A stretch of DNA of 64,000 nt from Roseospira visakhapatnamensis. GTDB taxonomy: Bacteria > Pseudomonadota > Alphaproteobacteria > Rhodospirillales > Rhodospirillaceae. The DNA is taken from positions 26,212-90,211 of the forward strand of contig NZ_JACIGK010000017.1 of NCBI RefSeq assembly GCF_014197915.1. Direction: 5' to 3'. Position 1 is the stretch's first letter. Every line of letters begins with the position of its first letter. Shown piece by piece: positions 43,400-52,600 of the stretch. A program made the position numbers and the translations under genes. A model generated the notes under the pieces. That model had not been told where the DNA came from and did no database searches. It saw nothing but the letters and a program-made list of their open reading frames with translations.

Positions 43400-45187
43400 A
43401 TGTCTGTCCAGACCTCGGTCCCCCTGACATCCCCGCCCACGGTGGCGGCGACGGGCCTCGGCCGGGCCGGCGCGGGTGCCTCCGCCGCCGCCTTGCCCAT
43501 GCTGACGCTCTATGAGATCAGCAAGTTGCTGTCGGCGTCCCTGGATCGTGACGCCACCCTGCGGGATGTCCTGAACGTGCTGTCATCGTACCTGGAGATG
43601 CGGCGGGGGGCGATCGCGCTCGGCGACGATGACGACTCCCTAGCGCTGACGGCGGTCACCGGCCAGTCACTGGACGGGGCGCGCCGGACGGAGGGCGGCT
43701 ATCCCCTGACGGTGGCCCGCGAGGTGTATCGCTCCAACATGCCGCTGGTGGTGGGCCGCATGACCGCCGACCCGCGCTTCGCCGCCTATGCCCCGACGGC
43801 CGGCGGGGACGCGGCGCCGGAGCGCGTCGCCTTCCTGTGCGTGCCCATCCGCGCCGGCGACGCGGTCCTGGGCACCCTGTCGGTGGAACGCGCCGGGCCC
43901 GGCGGTGTCGATGACGACCTGCGGGTGCTGGCCATGGTGGGCAACCTGATCGGCCAGACCGTGCGCCTGCACCGGCTGGTGGCCGCCGACCGCCAGACCC
44001 TGCTGGCCGATCAGGCCCGCCGCGAGAAGCTGGCCCGGGCCGAACGCGCCGTGGGCGGGCGCACGCCGCGCTTCCGCGAGATCATCGGCCGCAGCCCGGC
44101 CATGGTCGGCGTGCTCGACCAGGTGCGCCACGTGGCCCGCACCCGCGCCCCGGTGATGCTGCGCGGCGAAAGCGGCACCGGCAAGGAGATGATCGCCCGC
44201 GCCATCCACCAGGTCAGCCCGCGCGCCGACAAGCCCTTCGTCTGCGTCAACTGCGCCGCGTTGCCTGATACGCTGCTGGAGTCGGAGCTGTTCGGCCACG
44301 ACAAGGGCGCCTTCACCGGCGCCGCCGGCGAGCGCAAGGGCCGCTTCGAGATGGCCGACGGCGGCACCCTGTTCCTGGACGAGATCGGCGAGATCTCCCC
44401 CGCCTTTCAGGCCAAGCTGTTGCGGGTGTTGCAGGAGGGGCAGTTCGAGCGGCTGGGATCGTCCCGCACCCGCAAGGTGGACGTGCGGATGATCGCCGCG
44501 ACCAACCGGAACCTGGAGGAGGCGGTCTCCAAGGGCGGCTTCCGCGCCGACCTCTACTATCGCATCAACGTCGTAACCCTCGTGTTGCCGCCCCTGCGCG
44601 ACCGCCGCGAGGACATCGAGCCCCTGGCCCGCCACTTCCTGGACCGCTTCAACGAGGAGAACGGCGAAAGCCTGGTGTTCTCGCCGAATGCCCTCGACCT
44701 GCTGCGCGGCTGTGCCTTTCCCGGCAACGTGCGGGAGCTGGAGAACTGCATCACCCGCGTGGCCACCATGGTGCGGGGCGCCGTGATCGGCGTGGAGGAC
44801 TTCGCCTGCCGCGAGGCCGGCTGCCTGTCGTCGGTGCTGTGGCGCGAGACCGAGGGGTCGACCCAGGCCATCGGCGGCATGGGCGCCGTGCCCGCCGTGA
44901 GACCGCGCGCGCCCGCCCTGGCCTCCGCCAGCGGTTGCGGGGCCTGTGACGGCGGGTCGTCCTCCTGCGGGTCCCCCCCGGACCAACGCGGCGACGACGC
45001 GCCCTCCGCCATGGCGACCATGACCGGGGGCGGTGCCAGCGGCCGCCTGCCCGACCGCGAGCGTTTGGTCCTGGCCATGGAGAAAACCGGCTGGGTGCAG
45101 GCCAAGGCGGCGCGCCTGCTGGGCCTGACGCCGCGCCAGGTGGGTTACGCGCTCCGCAAGCACGACATCCCCATCAAGCGGCTGTAG
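43400..45187 (+). CDS. nifA: Nitrogen fixation activator NifA
   Basis: A 595-residue sigma-54 activator of nif genes. An N-terminal GAF domain (~20-180) is followed by the AAA+ domain with Walker [15 protein letters not shown] for sigma-54 contact, LFLDEIGEI, and the helix-turn-helix [22 protein letters not shown]. After the AAA+ core the cysteines C438, C450, C470 and C475 have the exact spacing Cys-x11-Cys-x19-Cys-x4-Cys, the redox/metal-sensing motif of oxygen-sensitive alphaproteobacterial NifA. Three further cysteines (C513, C516, C523) lie in the linker before the helix-turn-helix. ATG 43400 follows GGGAG; ATG 43364 is an alternative. No other nif gene is nearby. Confidence 0.93.
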   Translation: MSVQTSVPLTSPPTVAATGLGRAGAGASAAALPMLTLYEISKLLSASLDRDATLRDVLNVLSSYLEMRRGAIALGDDDDSLALTAVTGQSLDGARRTEGGYPLTVAREVYRSNMPLVVGRMTADPRFAAYAPTAGGDAAPERVAFLCVPIRAGDAVLGTLSVERAGPGGVDDDLRVLAMVGNLIGQTVRLHRLVAADRQTLLADQARREKLARAERAVGGRTPRFREIIGRSPAMVGVLDQVRHVARTRAPVMLRGESGTGKEMIARAIHQVSPRADKPFVCVNCAALPDTLLESELFGHDKGAFTGAAGERKGRFEMADGGTLFLDEIGEISPAFQAKLLRVLQEGQFERLGSSRTRKVDVRMIAATNRNLEEAVSKGGFRADLYYRINVVTLVLPPLRDRREDIEPLARHFLDRFNEENGESLVFSPNALDLLRGCAFPGNVRELENCITRVATMVRGAVIGVEDFACREAGCLSSVLWRETEGSTQAIGGMGAVPAVRPRAPALASASGCGACDGGSSSCGSPPDQRGDDAPSAMATMTGGGASGRLPDRERLVLAMEKTGWVQAKAARLLGLTPRQVGYALRKHDIPIKRL

Positions 45188-45203
45188 GAGGGGGGGATGC
45201 CTG

Positions 45204-45608
45204 TCACGGCGACCGAAAGGGATTGACGATCCGAACGCGTCCGAGGACCACAAGGCCGTCATGCATGTCCTCGGACCACAGGGTGTCGCAGTCGGCCAGA
45301 ACGGCCGCCGCGACGATCATCGCGTCGAACGGTGACAGGCAATGGCGTTCAGCCAACCACAGGCCGAGATCGTGCGTTTCGACGGTGACAGGAACGACCG
45401 TCAGGCTCTCGCGGAGGACCGAGAGCCACGCGGTGATGTCGGGCCATTCCATGGCCCGTTTGCGCCGGGGCACGTTGGCCGCCTCGTTCAGCACCTGCAC
45501 GCTGATGGTGCCGCCCGCGACGATCAAGCGGCGGGCACGACCTGCTTTCTCGGGATCCGAGGCCAGTGTGTACACCAAGACGTTCGTGTCCAGGAACTCA
45601 CCGGGCAT
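45204..45608 (-). CDS. PIN-domain toxin, VapC type
   Basis: A 134-residue PIN-domain ribonuclease. The four metal-binding acidic positions are present: D in FLDTNVL, E in VLNEAAN, D in SPFDAMIV and D in WSEDMHDG. VapC toxins cleave RNA and are neutralised by the partner antitoxin. The ATG at 45608 overlaps the end of the antitoxin gene by 11 bases; a GTG at 45620 would add four residues. The gene ends 16 bases from the nifA stop, facing it. Confidence 0.87.
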   Translation of the reverse strand: MPGEFLDTNVLVYTLASDPEKAGRARRLIVAGGTISVQVLNEAANVPRRKRAMEWPDITAWLSVLRESLTVVPVTVETHDLGLWLAERHCLSPFDAMIVAAAVLADCDTLWSEDMHDGLVVLGRVRIVNPFRSP

Positions 45609-45828
45609 TGGCCTCGTCACGATCGAACGAAAAATCCGCCGGCAGGCGGCCCTCGAAGGCTTTCAGGCGCGTCAGCAGGGTCTCGGGGTCCGGATTGCGC
45701 ATCACGTGCCAGTCGGTCCGGTCGCTGGCGTGGATGCGGACCTCATCGCCTTCCTTCAGGTTCAGGGATTCGGTCACGGACGCCGGGATGCGAACCGCAA
45801 GGCTGTTGCCCCAGCGGGCGATGCGCAT
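45598..45828 (-). CDS. AbrB/MazE-like antitoxin, VapB type
   Basis: A 76-residue protein with a swapped-hairpin AbrB DNA-binding domain at the N-terminus (MRIARWGNSLAVRIPASVTESLNLKEGDEVRIH). The acidic/aromatic tail (LKAFEGRLPADFSFDRDEANAR) is typical of the part that blocks a PIN toxin. It overlaps the toxin gene, as in most TA operons. The ribosome site is GGAG, seven bases before the ATG. An inverted repeat just upstream (45845-45876) is the likely autoregulatory operator. Confidence 0.88.
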   Translation of the reverse strand: MRIARWGNSLAVRIPASVTESLNLKEGDEVRIHASDRTDWHVMRNPDPETLLTRLKAFEGRLPADFSFDRDEANAR

Positions 45829-45844
45829 CGTCTTCTCCTCAGAT

Positions 45845-45894
45845 TAGGATAAACATTTTGGATTATGTATATCCTAGTGCAGCGACGCATTCAA
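45845..45894 (-). promoter_or_regulatory. Promoter and operator of the TA module
   Basis: TAGGATA (45845-45851) and TATCCTA (45870-45876) form an inverted repeat with an 18-base gap, a plausible binding site for the antitoxin. Read on the minus strand, TTGAAT (45894-45889) and TATACA (45871-45866) are 17 bases apart and resemble -35/-10 boxes. The -35 box lies inside the hairpin repeat, so the element may provide part of this promoter. Confidence 0.4.
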
Positions 45895-45937
45895 GGGGTT
45901 CCCCCTTGAATGCGTCGCTGCACAAAACATTGTTTCT
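45874..45937. repeat. Dispersed hairpin repeat, copy 2
   Basis: The same element as at 32188-32255, inverted. Here the hairpin is perfect: 22-base arms at 45877-45898 and 45902-45923 with a three-base loop TTC. It starts CTAGTGCAGCGACG and ends CATTGTTTCT. Copy 1 differs by a four-base insertion in one arm and a few substitutions, so copy 2 is probably closer to the ancestral form. It carries no gene; a non-autonomous mobile or REP-like element is the best guess. Confidence 0.88.
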
Positions 45938-45938
45938 C

Positions 45939-45997
45939 GTGCACTTTCGATCCAGACAAAAGAATGTGGACTGCATCTTTTGTCTGGATCAGTGCAC
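45939..45997. repeat. Second hairpin next to the dispersed repeat
   Basis: GATCCAGACAAAAGA (45949-45963) pairs perfectly with 45976-45990 around a 12-base loop. An outer pair GTGCACT (45939-45945) and AGTGCAC (45991-45997) extends the stem past a three-base bulge. With the neighbouring repeat the whole block is bounded by TAGTGCA (45875-45881) and TGCACTA (45993-45999), as if one compound element. Copy 1 of the dispersed repeat lacks this part. Confidence 0.75.
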
Positions 45998-46005
45998 TAA
46001 GTAAC

Positions 46006-46027
46006 GCGGGGACGTCAACGTCCCCGC
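46006..46027 (-). terminator. Hairpin terminator after bcp
   Basis: Ten-base perfect arms GCGGGGACGT (46006-46015) and its complement (46018-46027) lie 50 bases beyond the bcp stop codon. No strong U-run follows on the minus strand, so it is a likely but not certain terminator for glnE-bcp. Confidence 0.5.
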
Positions 46028-46075
46028 CCGGATCGGCCGACCGCGATCCGCGCGGGGCCGATCGCGGTCCAAGGG

Positions 46076-46543
46076 TCACCCCAGCCCGCGCACGGCCTCC
46101 AGCACGGCCTCGGCGTGGCCGGGGACCTTGACCTTGGGCCAGACGTGGCGCACCACGCCGGCGCCGTCGATCAGCACCGTGGTCCGCTCGATCCCCATGT
46201 AGGTCTTGCCGTACATGCTTTTTTCCTTCCACACGCCATAGCGTTCGCAGACGTCGCCGTCGGCGTCGGAGGCCAGCGTGAAGGGCAGGTCGTACTTGGC
46301 CTTGAACGTGTCGTGCTTGGTCACCGGATCCTTGGAGACGCCGACGATGACGGCGCCGGCGGCCTCGAAATCGCCCAGGGCGTTCTTGAAGGCCACCGCT
46401 TCCTTGGTGCAGCCCGAGGTGTCGTCCTTGGGATAGAAGTACAGCACCACCGCTTTTCCGGCGAGGTCCGACAGCGACACGTGGCCGCCCCCGTCGGTGG
46501 GCAGCGAAACATCGGGGGCCGGCTGGCCGACGGCGAGGGTCAT
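46076..46543 (-). CDS. bcp: Peroxiredoxin, Bcp/PrxQ type
   Basis: A 155-residue thiol peroxidase. The fold signatures are VGQPAPDVSLPTDGG, VVLYFYPKDDTSGCTKEAVAFKNAL and FTLASDADGDVCERYGVWKEKSMYGKTYMGIERTTVLID. The peroxidatic cysteine is in SGCTKE. The resolving cysteine that classical Bcp carries five residues later is absent (Val/Ala instead), so recycling must use another thiol or a 1-Cys mechanism; a cysteine in GDVCERYG is the only other candidate. Its ATG overlaps the glnE stop codon (ATGA), so it is coupled to glnE. Confidence 0.93.
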   Translation of the reverse strand: MTLAVGQPAPDVSLPTDGGGHVSLSDLAGKAVVLYFYPKDDTSGCTKEAVAFKNALGDFEAAGAVIVGVSKDPVTKHDTFKAKYDLPFTLASDADGDVCERYGVWKEKSMYGKTYMGIERTTVLIDGAGVVRHVWPKVKVPGHAEAVLEAVRGLG

Positions 46544-49500
46544 GGGGTGTCCTCCGTTGCAAGGGGCTCCAGGGCGGCCCGGGCCGGGGCCTGGATGAGC
46601 TGGTCATACAGGGACCGCACCCGCGCCGCCTCCGCGTCCATGCGGCGCAGCAGGCCGTCGAAGTCCGCGCAGCCCTCGCAGCAGGCGGGCAGGCGGGCCT
46701 TCAACCCGGCGGGCAGGTCGTCCTCGTTTGGTACGCCGTCCATGGAATGGCGGATCATGCCTTGCAGCGTCAGCCAGAACCGATGCGCGCCGCTGAGAAA
46801 GGCGGCGTCGTCGGCCGGCAACAGGCCGGCCGCGCCCACCCGGCGCAGGCTTTCGGCGGTGTTGGGCACGGCGATCTCGGGATGGTCGTGGGCGTGGCGC
46901 AGTTGCAGATATTGCGCGATGAACTCCACGTCCACCAGGCCGCCGCGCACATGCTTGATGTTCCAGGGGTTGGCGTCGCCGCGCTCGGTCTCCATGCGGG
47001 CGCGCATCTCGGCCACCTCGCGGGCCAGGCGGGCCGGATCGCGCGGGCGGCGCACGGTCTCGGCGATCACCGCCCGCACCCGGTCGGCCAGGTCCGGCGG
47101 CCCGGCCACCACGCGCGCGCGGGTCAGCGCCTGATGCTCCCAGGTCCAGGCGGCCTCCGCCTGGTAGCGACGGAACGACGCCAGGCTGGTGGCCAGCGGA
47201 CCCTTGTTGCCCGAGGGCCGCAACCGCATGTCCACCTCGTACAAGCGCCCCTGGGCCGTCATGGCGGTGATGGCGTTGACGAAGCGCTGCACCAGCCGGG
47301 TGAAGTAGGCGGTGATCGACAGGGGCTTGGGACCGTCGGAGTACTCGGCGGTCTCGGGGGCGTCCTCGGGGGTGTCATAGACGATGATCAGGTCCAGGTC
47401 CGAGGTGGGGGTCATCTCCCGCCCGCCCAGCTTGCCCAGCGCGATGACCGCCAGGGCGGCGCCGGGGACCTCGCCGTGGGTCTGGGCGAAGGCCGCGCGG
47501 ACCCGGTCCAGCAAGGCGCAGAGGACCACGTCGGCGACATCCGACAGCGCCCGCCCGGCGTCCCCGGGGGCCTGCGCGCCGCGCAGCGTCTGCACCCCCA
47601 CCTGGAAGCGCTGGTCGTTGGTCCAGCGCCGACAGATGTCGAGCACGTCCTCGAACACCCGGGCGTCCTGCAACGCTCCCTCCAGGCCGGCGCGCATCGC
47701 CTCCGGCGCCGGCCGCCCGTCCAGGAAATCGGGCTCCAGCACCGCGTCCAGCAGGCGCGGATTGCGCGCCAGGTGGTCGGCCAGGCGCGGCGCGTCGCCC
47801 ATGATCTCGGCCACCAGGGCCATCAGCCCGGGATTGGCCGCGAACAGGGCGAACAGTTGCGCGCCCGTCGGCAGGTGGCCGAGAAAGCTGTCGAAGCGCA
47901 GCAGCGCGGCGTCCGGATGGACGGTCTCGGCCAGGGCGCGGACCAGGGTGGGCATCAGTTCGGTGAGGCGCTCGCGCGCCCGGGTGCCGTGCAGGGCCCG
48001 GTAGCGCCCGTGGTGCCAGCCGCGAATGGTGGCGGCCACCATGGGCGCGTCGGCGAAGCCCAGGTCGGCGAGGGTGCGCAGCGTCTCCGGATCGTCCTCG
48101 CCGCCGGTGAACACCAGGTTGCCGCCGTCGTCGGCCAGGGTGGGGGCGTCCTCGAACAGGTCGGCGTAGTGGTCCTGGACGGTCATCAGGGTCGCCTTCA
48201 GAGACAGGGCGAAGTCCTTGATGCCCTCGTGCCCCAGGAACATGGCCAGGCCGCGCAGTTTGTCCTTGTCCGTGGGCAGGGTCTGGGTCTGCTCGTCGTC
48301 GATCATCTGCAACCGGTGCTCGACCCGCCGCAGATGCGCGTAGCTGGCCACCAGGTCGTCGCGCACCGCCGGCGTGACCAGCCCGCGCGCGGTCAGCGCG
48401 TCCAGCGCCGCCAGTGTACCCCGATCGCGCAGGCGTGGATCGCGTCCCCCCCAGATGAGCTGCTGGGTCTGGGCGAAGAACTCCACCTCGCGGATGCCGC
48501 CCCGCCCGACCTTGACGTTGTGGCCCTCCACCGCCACCACGGCGTGGCCGCGCTGGGCGTGGATCTGGCGCTTGATGGAATGGATGTCCTGGATGGCGTT
48601 GAAATCCAGCGACCGGCGCCAGACGAAGGGGCGGATGATCTCCAGGAACCGCGCCCCGGCCTCCCGGTCGCCGGCCACCGGGCGGGCCTTGATCATGGCC
48701 GCCCGCTCCCAGTTCTGGCCCAGGCTCTCGTAGTAGAGTTCGGCGGCCTCGGTGGACAGGGCCAGCGGCGTGGAGCCGGGATCGGGCCGCAGCCGCAGGT
48801 CCACGCGGAACACGTAGCCGTCGCCGGTGCGCTCGTCCATCATGCGCACCAGGTCGCGGGTCAGGCGCACCATGGCCTCGCGCGCCGAGTGCCGGCCGCG
48901 GTAGTCGAGGCACGCCTCGTCGAACAGCACGATGAGGTCGATGTCCGACGAGTAGTTGAGCTCCCCCGCCCCCAGCTTGCCCATGCCCAGGATGAACAGG
49001 CCGCAGTCCCGCGTCGGCGTGTCCGGATGCGGCAGGATCAGGTCGCCCTTGGCGTGCAGGCGGCGCAGCAGCGTCGCGCAGCAGAGGTCCAGCGTCTGTT
49101 CCGCCAGCGCCGACAGGGCGCCCGTGACCCGCTCCAGCGGCCACAGGTCGAGGATGTCGGCCACCGCCGTGGTCAGCGCCACCCGCCGCTTGGCCACCCG
49201 AAGGGCGCGCATGACCGGCGCCAGATCGGGGCCGGCGTGCGGCATGGCGTCGGCGGCGGCGTGCAGGTCCTCCAGGGCGGCGGCGAAGGCGGCGTCCGGT
49301 CCGGTCTCCGCCAGCCGGCACATCCAGGCCGGTTCGCGCAACACGCAGGCGGTCAGGAACGGGCTGTTGCCGAACAGGCCGTCCAGCAGCGCGCGGCCGG
49401 GACCGTCCTCCGCCGCGAGGGCCCGGATCGCCGCCGCGAGGGCCGCGTCGTCGGTGTGATCGGCGGCCTCCAGCCAGCGCTCCAGGCCCCGGGCCGCGCG

Positions 49501-49572
49501 CGCCGGATCGGCGGGGCACGGCGCGGAACCGGGAAGCGCCTCCAGGGTCGCCGGGGCTTCTGCGAGTGTCAT
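46540..49572 (-). CDS. glnE: Glutamine synthetase adenylyltransferase GlnE
   Basis: A 1010-residue bifunctional enzyme that adds AMP to, and removes it from, glutamine synthetase in response to nitrogen status. Two nucleotidyltransferase domains are visible: the N-terminal de-adenylylase with GAGELNYSSDIDLIVLFD, and the C-terminal adenylylase with GGREMTPTSDLDLIIVYD. The linked helical region and GGLVDVEFIAQYLQLRHAHDHPEI near the C-terminus are family blocks. Length is normal. ATG 49572 follows GGAGATGAT. It is divergent from the AsmA-like gene (112 bases between starts) and overlaps bcp by four bases. nifA lies 1.35 kb away, so two nitrogen regulators are close together. Confidence 0.96.
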   Translation of the reverse strand: MTLAEAPATLEALPGSAPCPADPARAARGLERWLEAADHTDDAALAAAIRALAAEDGPGRALLDGLFGNSPFLTACVLREPAWMCRLAETGPDAAFAAALEDLHAAADAMPHAGPDLAPVMRALRVAKRRVALTTAVADILDLWPLERVTGALSALAEQTLDLCCATLLRRLHAKGDLILPHPDTPTRDCGLFILGMGKLGAGELNYSSDIDLIVLFDEACLDYRGRHSAREAMVRLTRDLVRMMDERTGDGYVFRVDLRLRPDPGSTPLALSTEAAELYYESLGQNWERAAMIKARPVAGDREAGARFLEIIRPFVWRRSLDFNAIQDIHSIKRQIHAQRGHAVVAVEGHNVKVGRGGIREVEFFAQTQQLIWGGRDPRLRDRGTLAALDALTARGLVTPAVRDDLVASYAHLRRVEHRLQMIDDEQTQTLPTDKDKLRGLAMFLGHEGIKDFALSLKATLMTVQDHYADLFEDAPTLADDGGNLVFTGGEDDPETLRTLADLGFADAPMVAATIRGWHHGRYRALHGTRARERLTELMPTLVRALAETVHPDAALLRFDSFLGHLPTGAQLFALFAANPGLMALVAEIMGDAPRLADHLARNPRLLDAVLEPDFLDGRPAPEAMRAGLEGALQDARVFEDVLDICRRWTNDQRFQVGVQTLRGAQAPGDAGRALSDVADVVLCALLDRVRAAFAQTHGEVPGAALAVIALGKLGGREMTPTSDLDLIIVYDTPEDAPETAEYSDGPKPLSITAYFTRLVQRFVNAITAMTAQGRLYEVDMRLRPSGNKGPLATSLASFRRYQAEAAWTWEHQALTRARVVAGPPDLADRVRAVIAETVRRPRDPARLAREVAEMRARMETERGDANPWNIKHVRGGLVDVEFIAQYLQLRHAHDHPEIAVPNTAESLRRVGAAGLLPADDAAFLSGAHRFWLTLQGMIRHSMDGVPNEDDLPAGLKARLPACCEGCADFDGLLRRMDAEAARVRSLYDQLIQAPARAALEPLATEDTP

Positions 49573-49683
49573 ATCATCTCCATAATCGCCCGGACACATG
49601 ACGCGGCACGCCGCCATCGTGGCGGGTTCCGATCGCGGTTCTAGAAGACCGCTCGTCGTCCTCAGGGTCAAGGTGGAGCGCCG

Positions 49684-52600
49684 GTGCACGGTCACGCGTT
49701 ACAGGCGGCGTTGCGGGCGCTCGGGCTGATGTTCGCCGCCGCCCTGGTGGTGGTCGTGGTGGTCGCCTGGACGCTCGCGCGGGGGCCGGTCGCCGTGCCC
49801 ATGCTGCGTCCCGTGATCGAGCGGGCGCTGGACCGCGTCCTGGCCACCGCCGACCTGCCGCTGGCCGCGAAGGTGGACGGCGTGGTGCTGACCTGGCGCG
49901 CCGAGGAGGCGACGGCGGGCGGGGTGTCGGCGGGGCTGGAAGTGGACCTGCTCGACACCCGCCTGACCGACGGCGACGGTCGCGTGGTGGCCAACCTGGG
50001 CACCGTGGCCGTGGACCTGGATCCGGCGGCCCTTGTGCTCGGCCGGGTAGAGCTGGCGGCGCTGACCCTGGTGGGGCCGACGCTGAACCTGGAGCGCGCG
50101 CCGAACGGGCGCGTGGCGCTGGATGTGGCCGGATTTGGTGGTGGGGCGCGCGCGACACCGACGGCGCCGGCCGCCCCCGCCGATCCCGATGCGGTGCGGG
50201 CCGAGGCGCTGGAGACCTGGGCGCTCCTGGCCGACATGGGGTTCGCCGTGCGCGACGCGCGGCTGTCGTTGACCGACCGCGTCGAGGACCGCGTCTGGTC
50301 GCTGGACGCCGATCGCCTGCGCCTGCGCCGCCAGGGCGAGGCGCTGATGGTCGAGGGCTCGCTGAGCCTGACCGGCGCTGACGCGGCGGCGCCGACAGCC
50401 ACCATCGACGTGGCGCTGCGCCATCAGCCGGGCGAGGATCTGGCGTCGCTGATCCTGATCCTGCGGGACCTGGAGCCGGCCCGCCACCTGGCGCGATATC
50501 CGGGACTGGCGGCCCTGGGCGGTTGGGACCAGCCGTTGTCCGGCACCCTGGCCATCGACCTGGATCTGGCGGTGCTGGCCACCCTGGCCGCCGGCCGGGG
50601 CGATGCCGTTTCGCCGGGCGCGCCATTGCGGTTCGCGCGACTGGTCCTGAGCGGCGGCGCCGGCTGGGCACGTCTGCCGCCGCCGGTGGATCGCGCCTAT
50701 GCCGTGCGCGCGCTGGACCTGGAGGCGACGCTGTCGGCCGGCGCCCGCGCGCTGGAGGTGAGCCGCCTGACCGTGGGCCTAGACGGCGCCACGGTGGCCG
50801 CGACGGCGCGCGCCGAGGGGATCGTCGAAGGACCGCCCCGGTTGGCGGTGAACCTGGCGCTGTCGCCGATGGGGGTGCCGGAACTGCTGACCCTGTGGCC
50901 GTCGGGCGTGGCCCATGGCGCCTGGTCCTGGATCGCCGACAACCTGTCCGGGGGCGATCCCGGGCGTGGCGAGACGGGGCGTGGCGAGACGGGGCGTGGC
51001 GAGACGGGGAGCGGCGACGGTGCCAGGAGCGGGCTGGCGGGGAGTCGCTTCTCGGTGGACCTGGCCGGCCCCGACTGGGCGTCGATCGCGGTCACCGACC
51101 TTTCGGGCGAGGCCACCGCCGCCGGCCTGACCGTGCGCTATCTGGGCGAGCTGCCGGTGGCCACCGACGCGTCCGGTCGGCTGCGCTTCAGTCTGGACGC
51201 CATCACCATCGACGGCCTCAGGGGCCGGGTGGGGGCCCTGGCGGTCCGGGAGGGGCGGATCACCTTCACGGACTTCGACGCCCCGGTCGAGCGCGCGGCG
51301 ATGACCTTCCAGATCGAGGGACCGTTGTCCTCGGCCCTGGCGCTGATCGATCACCAGCCGCTCGGCTACGCCAGCCAGGTGGGCCTTGATCCGGCCCGCG
51401 CGGCGGGCGATGTGGACACCACCCTGACGGTGGCGCTGCCCCTGCTCAAGGACGTGGCCCTGGAGGACGTGGCGATCGGCGTCGCGGCCGAGGCCACCGG
51501 CGTCGGCCTGCCCGACGTGGCGCTTGGCCAGGATCTGACGGACGGCGACCTGAGCCTGACCCTGGACAACGCCGGCCTGGACGTGACCGGGCGGGCGCGC
51601 CTGGGGGGGGTGGCCGCCAGCCTGGACTGGCGCGAGAATTTCACGGCCGGGGCGGCGTTCGACCGGCGCTATGTGGTGCGCGGCCGGGCGGACACGGCGG
51701 CACGGGCGCGCTTCGGCCTGGACGGTCCACCGTTCGCGCCGCCCTGGCTGGACGGACCGGTGGACGTCGACCTGACCTACACCGAGATCGCGGGACAGCC
51801 CGGCGTTCTCCAGGCGCGGGTGGACCTGACGCCGGCCACCATGGCCATGCCCGACCTGGATTGGGTCAAGCCGGCGGGCGAGGAGGGCACCGTCTCGATC
51901 GAGGGGCGCTTCGGCGACCACGCCATGACGGTGGGCTTCGATCTGTTCGCCGTTCCGGGGCAGGCGACGGTGACCGGAGAGGCGCGTCTCGACGGGGCCG
52001 GAGAGCGTCTGCGCGGCCTGACCCTGTCGCGGGTCCGCCTGGGACGCACCGAGGCGCGCGCGGAGATCGTCGCGCCCGCGTCGGCGGGCGCGCCCTGGCG
52101 GGTGGGCCTGACCGGGGCGGCGCTGGATGCGACGGTCCTGCTGTCCGACGACGACGCGGAGGAAGCCGGGGCCGGGACTTCCGGGGGTGGACCGGCGGCG
52201 CCGGTCGTGACCGCCCAGGGTGACGCGGAAGACGAGGCCCCGGGTCCGCCCCTGGACGTCAGCCTGGATGTCGAGCGGCTGCTGTTGTCCGACAACATCA
52301 CCCTGCACGCGGCCCGGGTCGGCCTGACGCGCGATGGCGCGGGCGTCTGGCGAAAGGCGCGGGTGGATGGGCGCATCCAGGGCGGCCCGCCGGTGAGCCT
52401 GCGGCTGGACCCGGGCGCGGACGGCCTGCGCCGCTTCACCCTGACCGCCGACGATGCCGGGGCGGTGGCCCGCGCCCTGGACATCACCCGCAGCCTGCGG
52501 GGCGGCCGCATGACCCTGACCGGCACCCTGGACGAGGCCGGGGTGGCGCGCGGCCGGCTGGAGGCCGCGAACGTGTTCCTGACCAAGGTGCCGGTGCTGG

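Noticed and set aside
45874..46027. Hairpin cluster as a CRISPR array or integron attC sites
   Set aside because: Units are not evenly spaced or identical, and no cas or integrase gene is present. Only the first hairpin has a second copy.
46747..49644. 965-residue plus-strand frame opposite glnE
   Set aside because: No motif and biased composition; glnE on the other strand is unmistakable.
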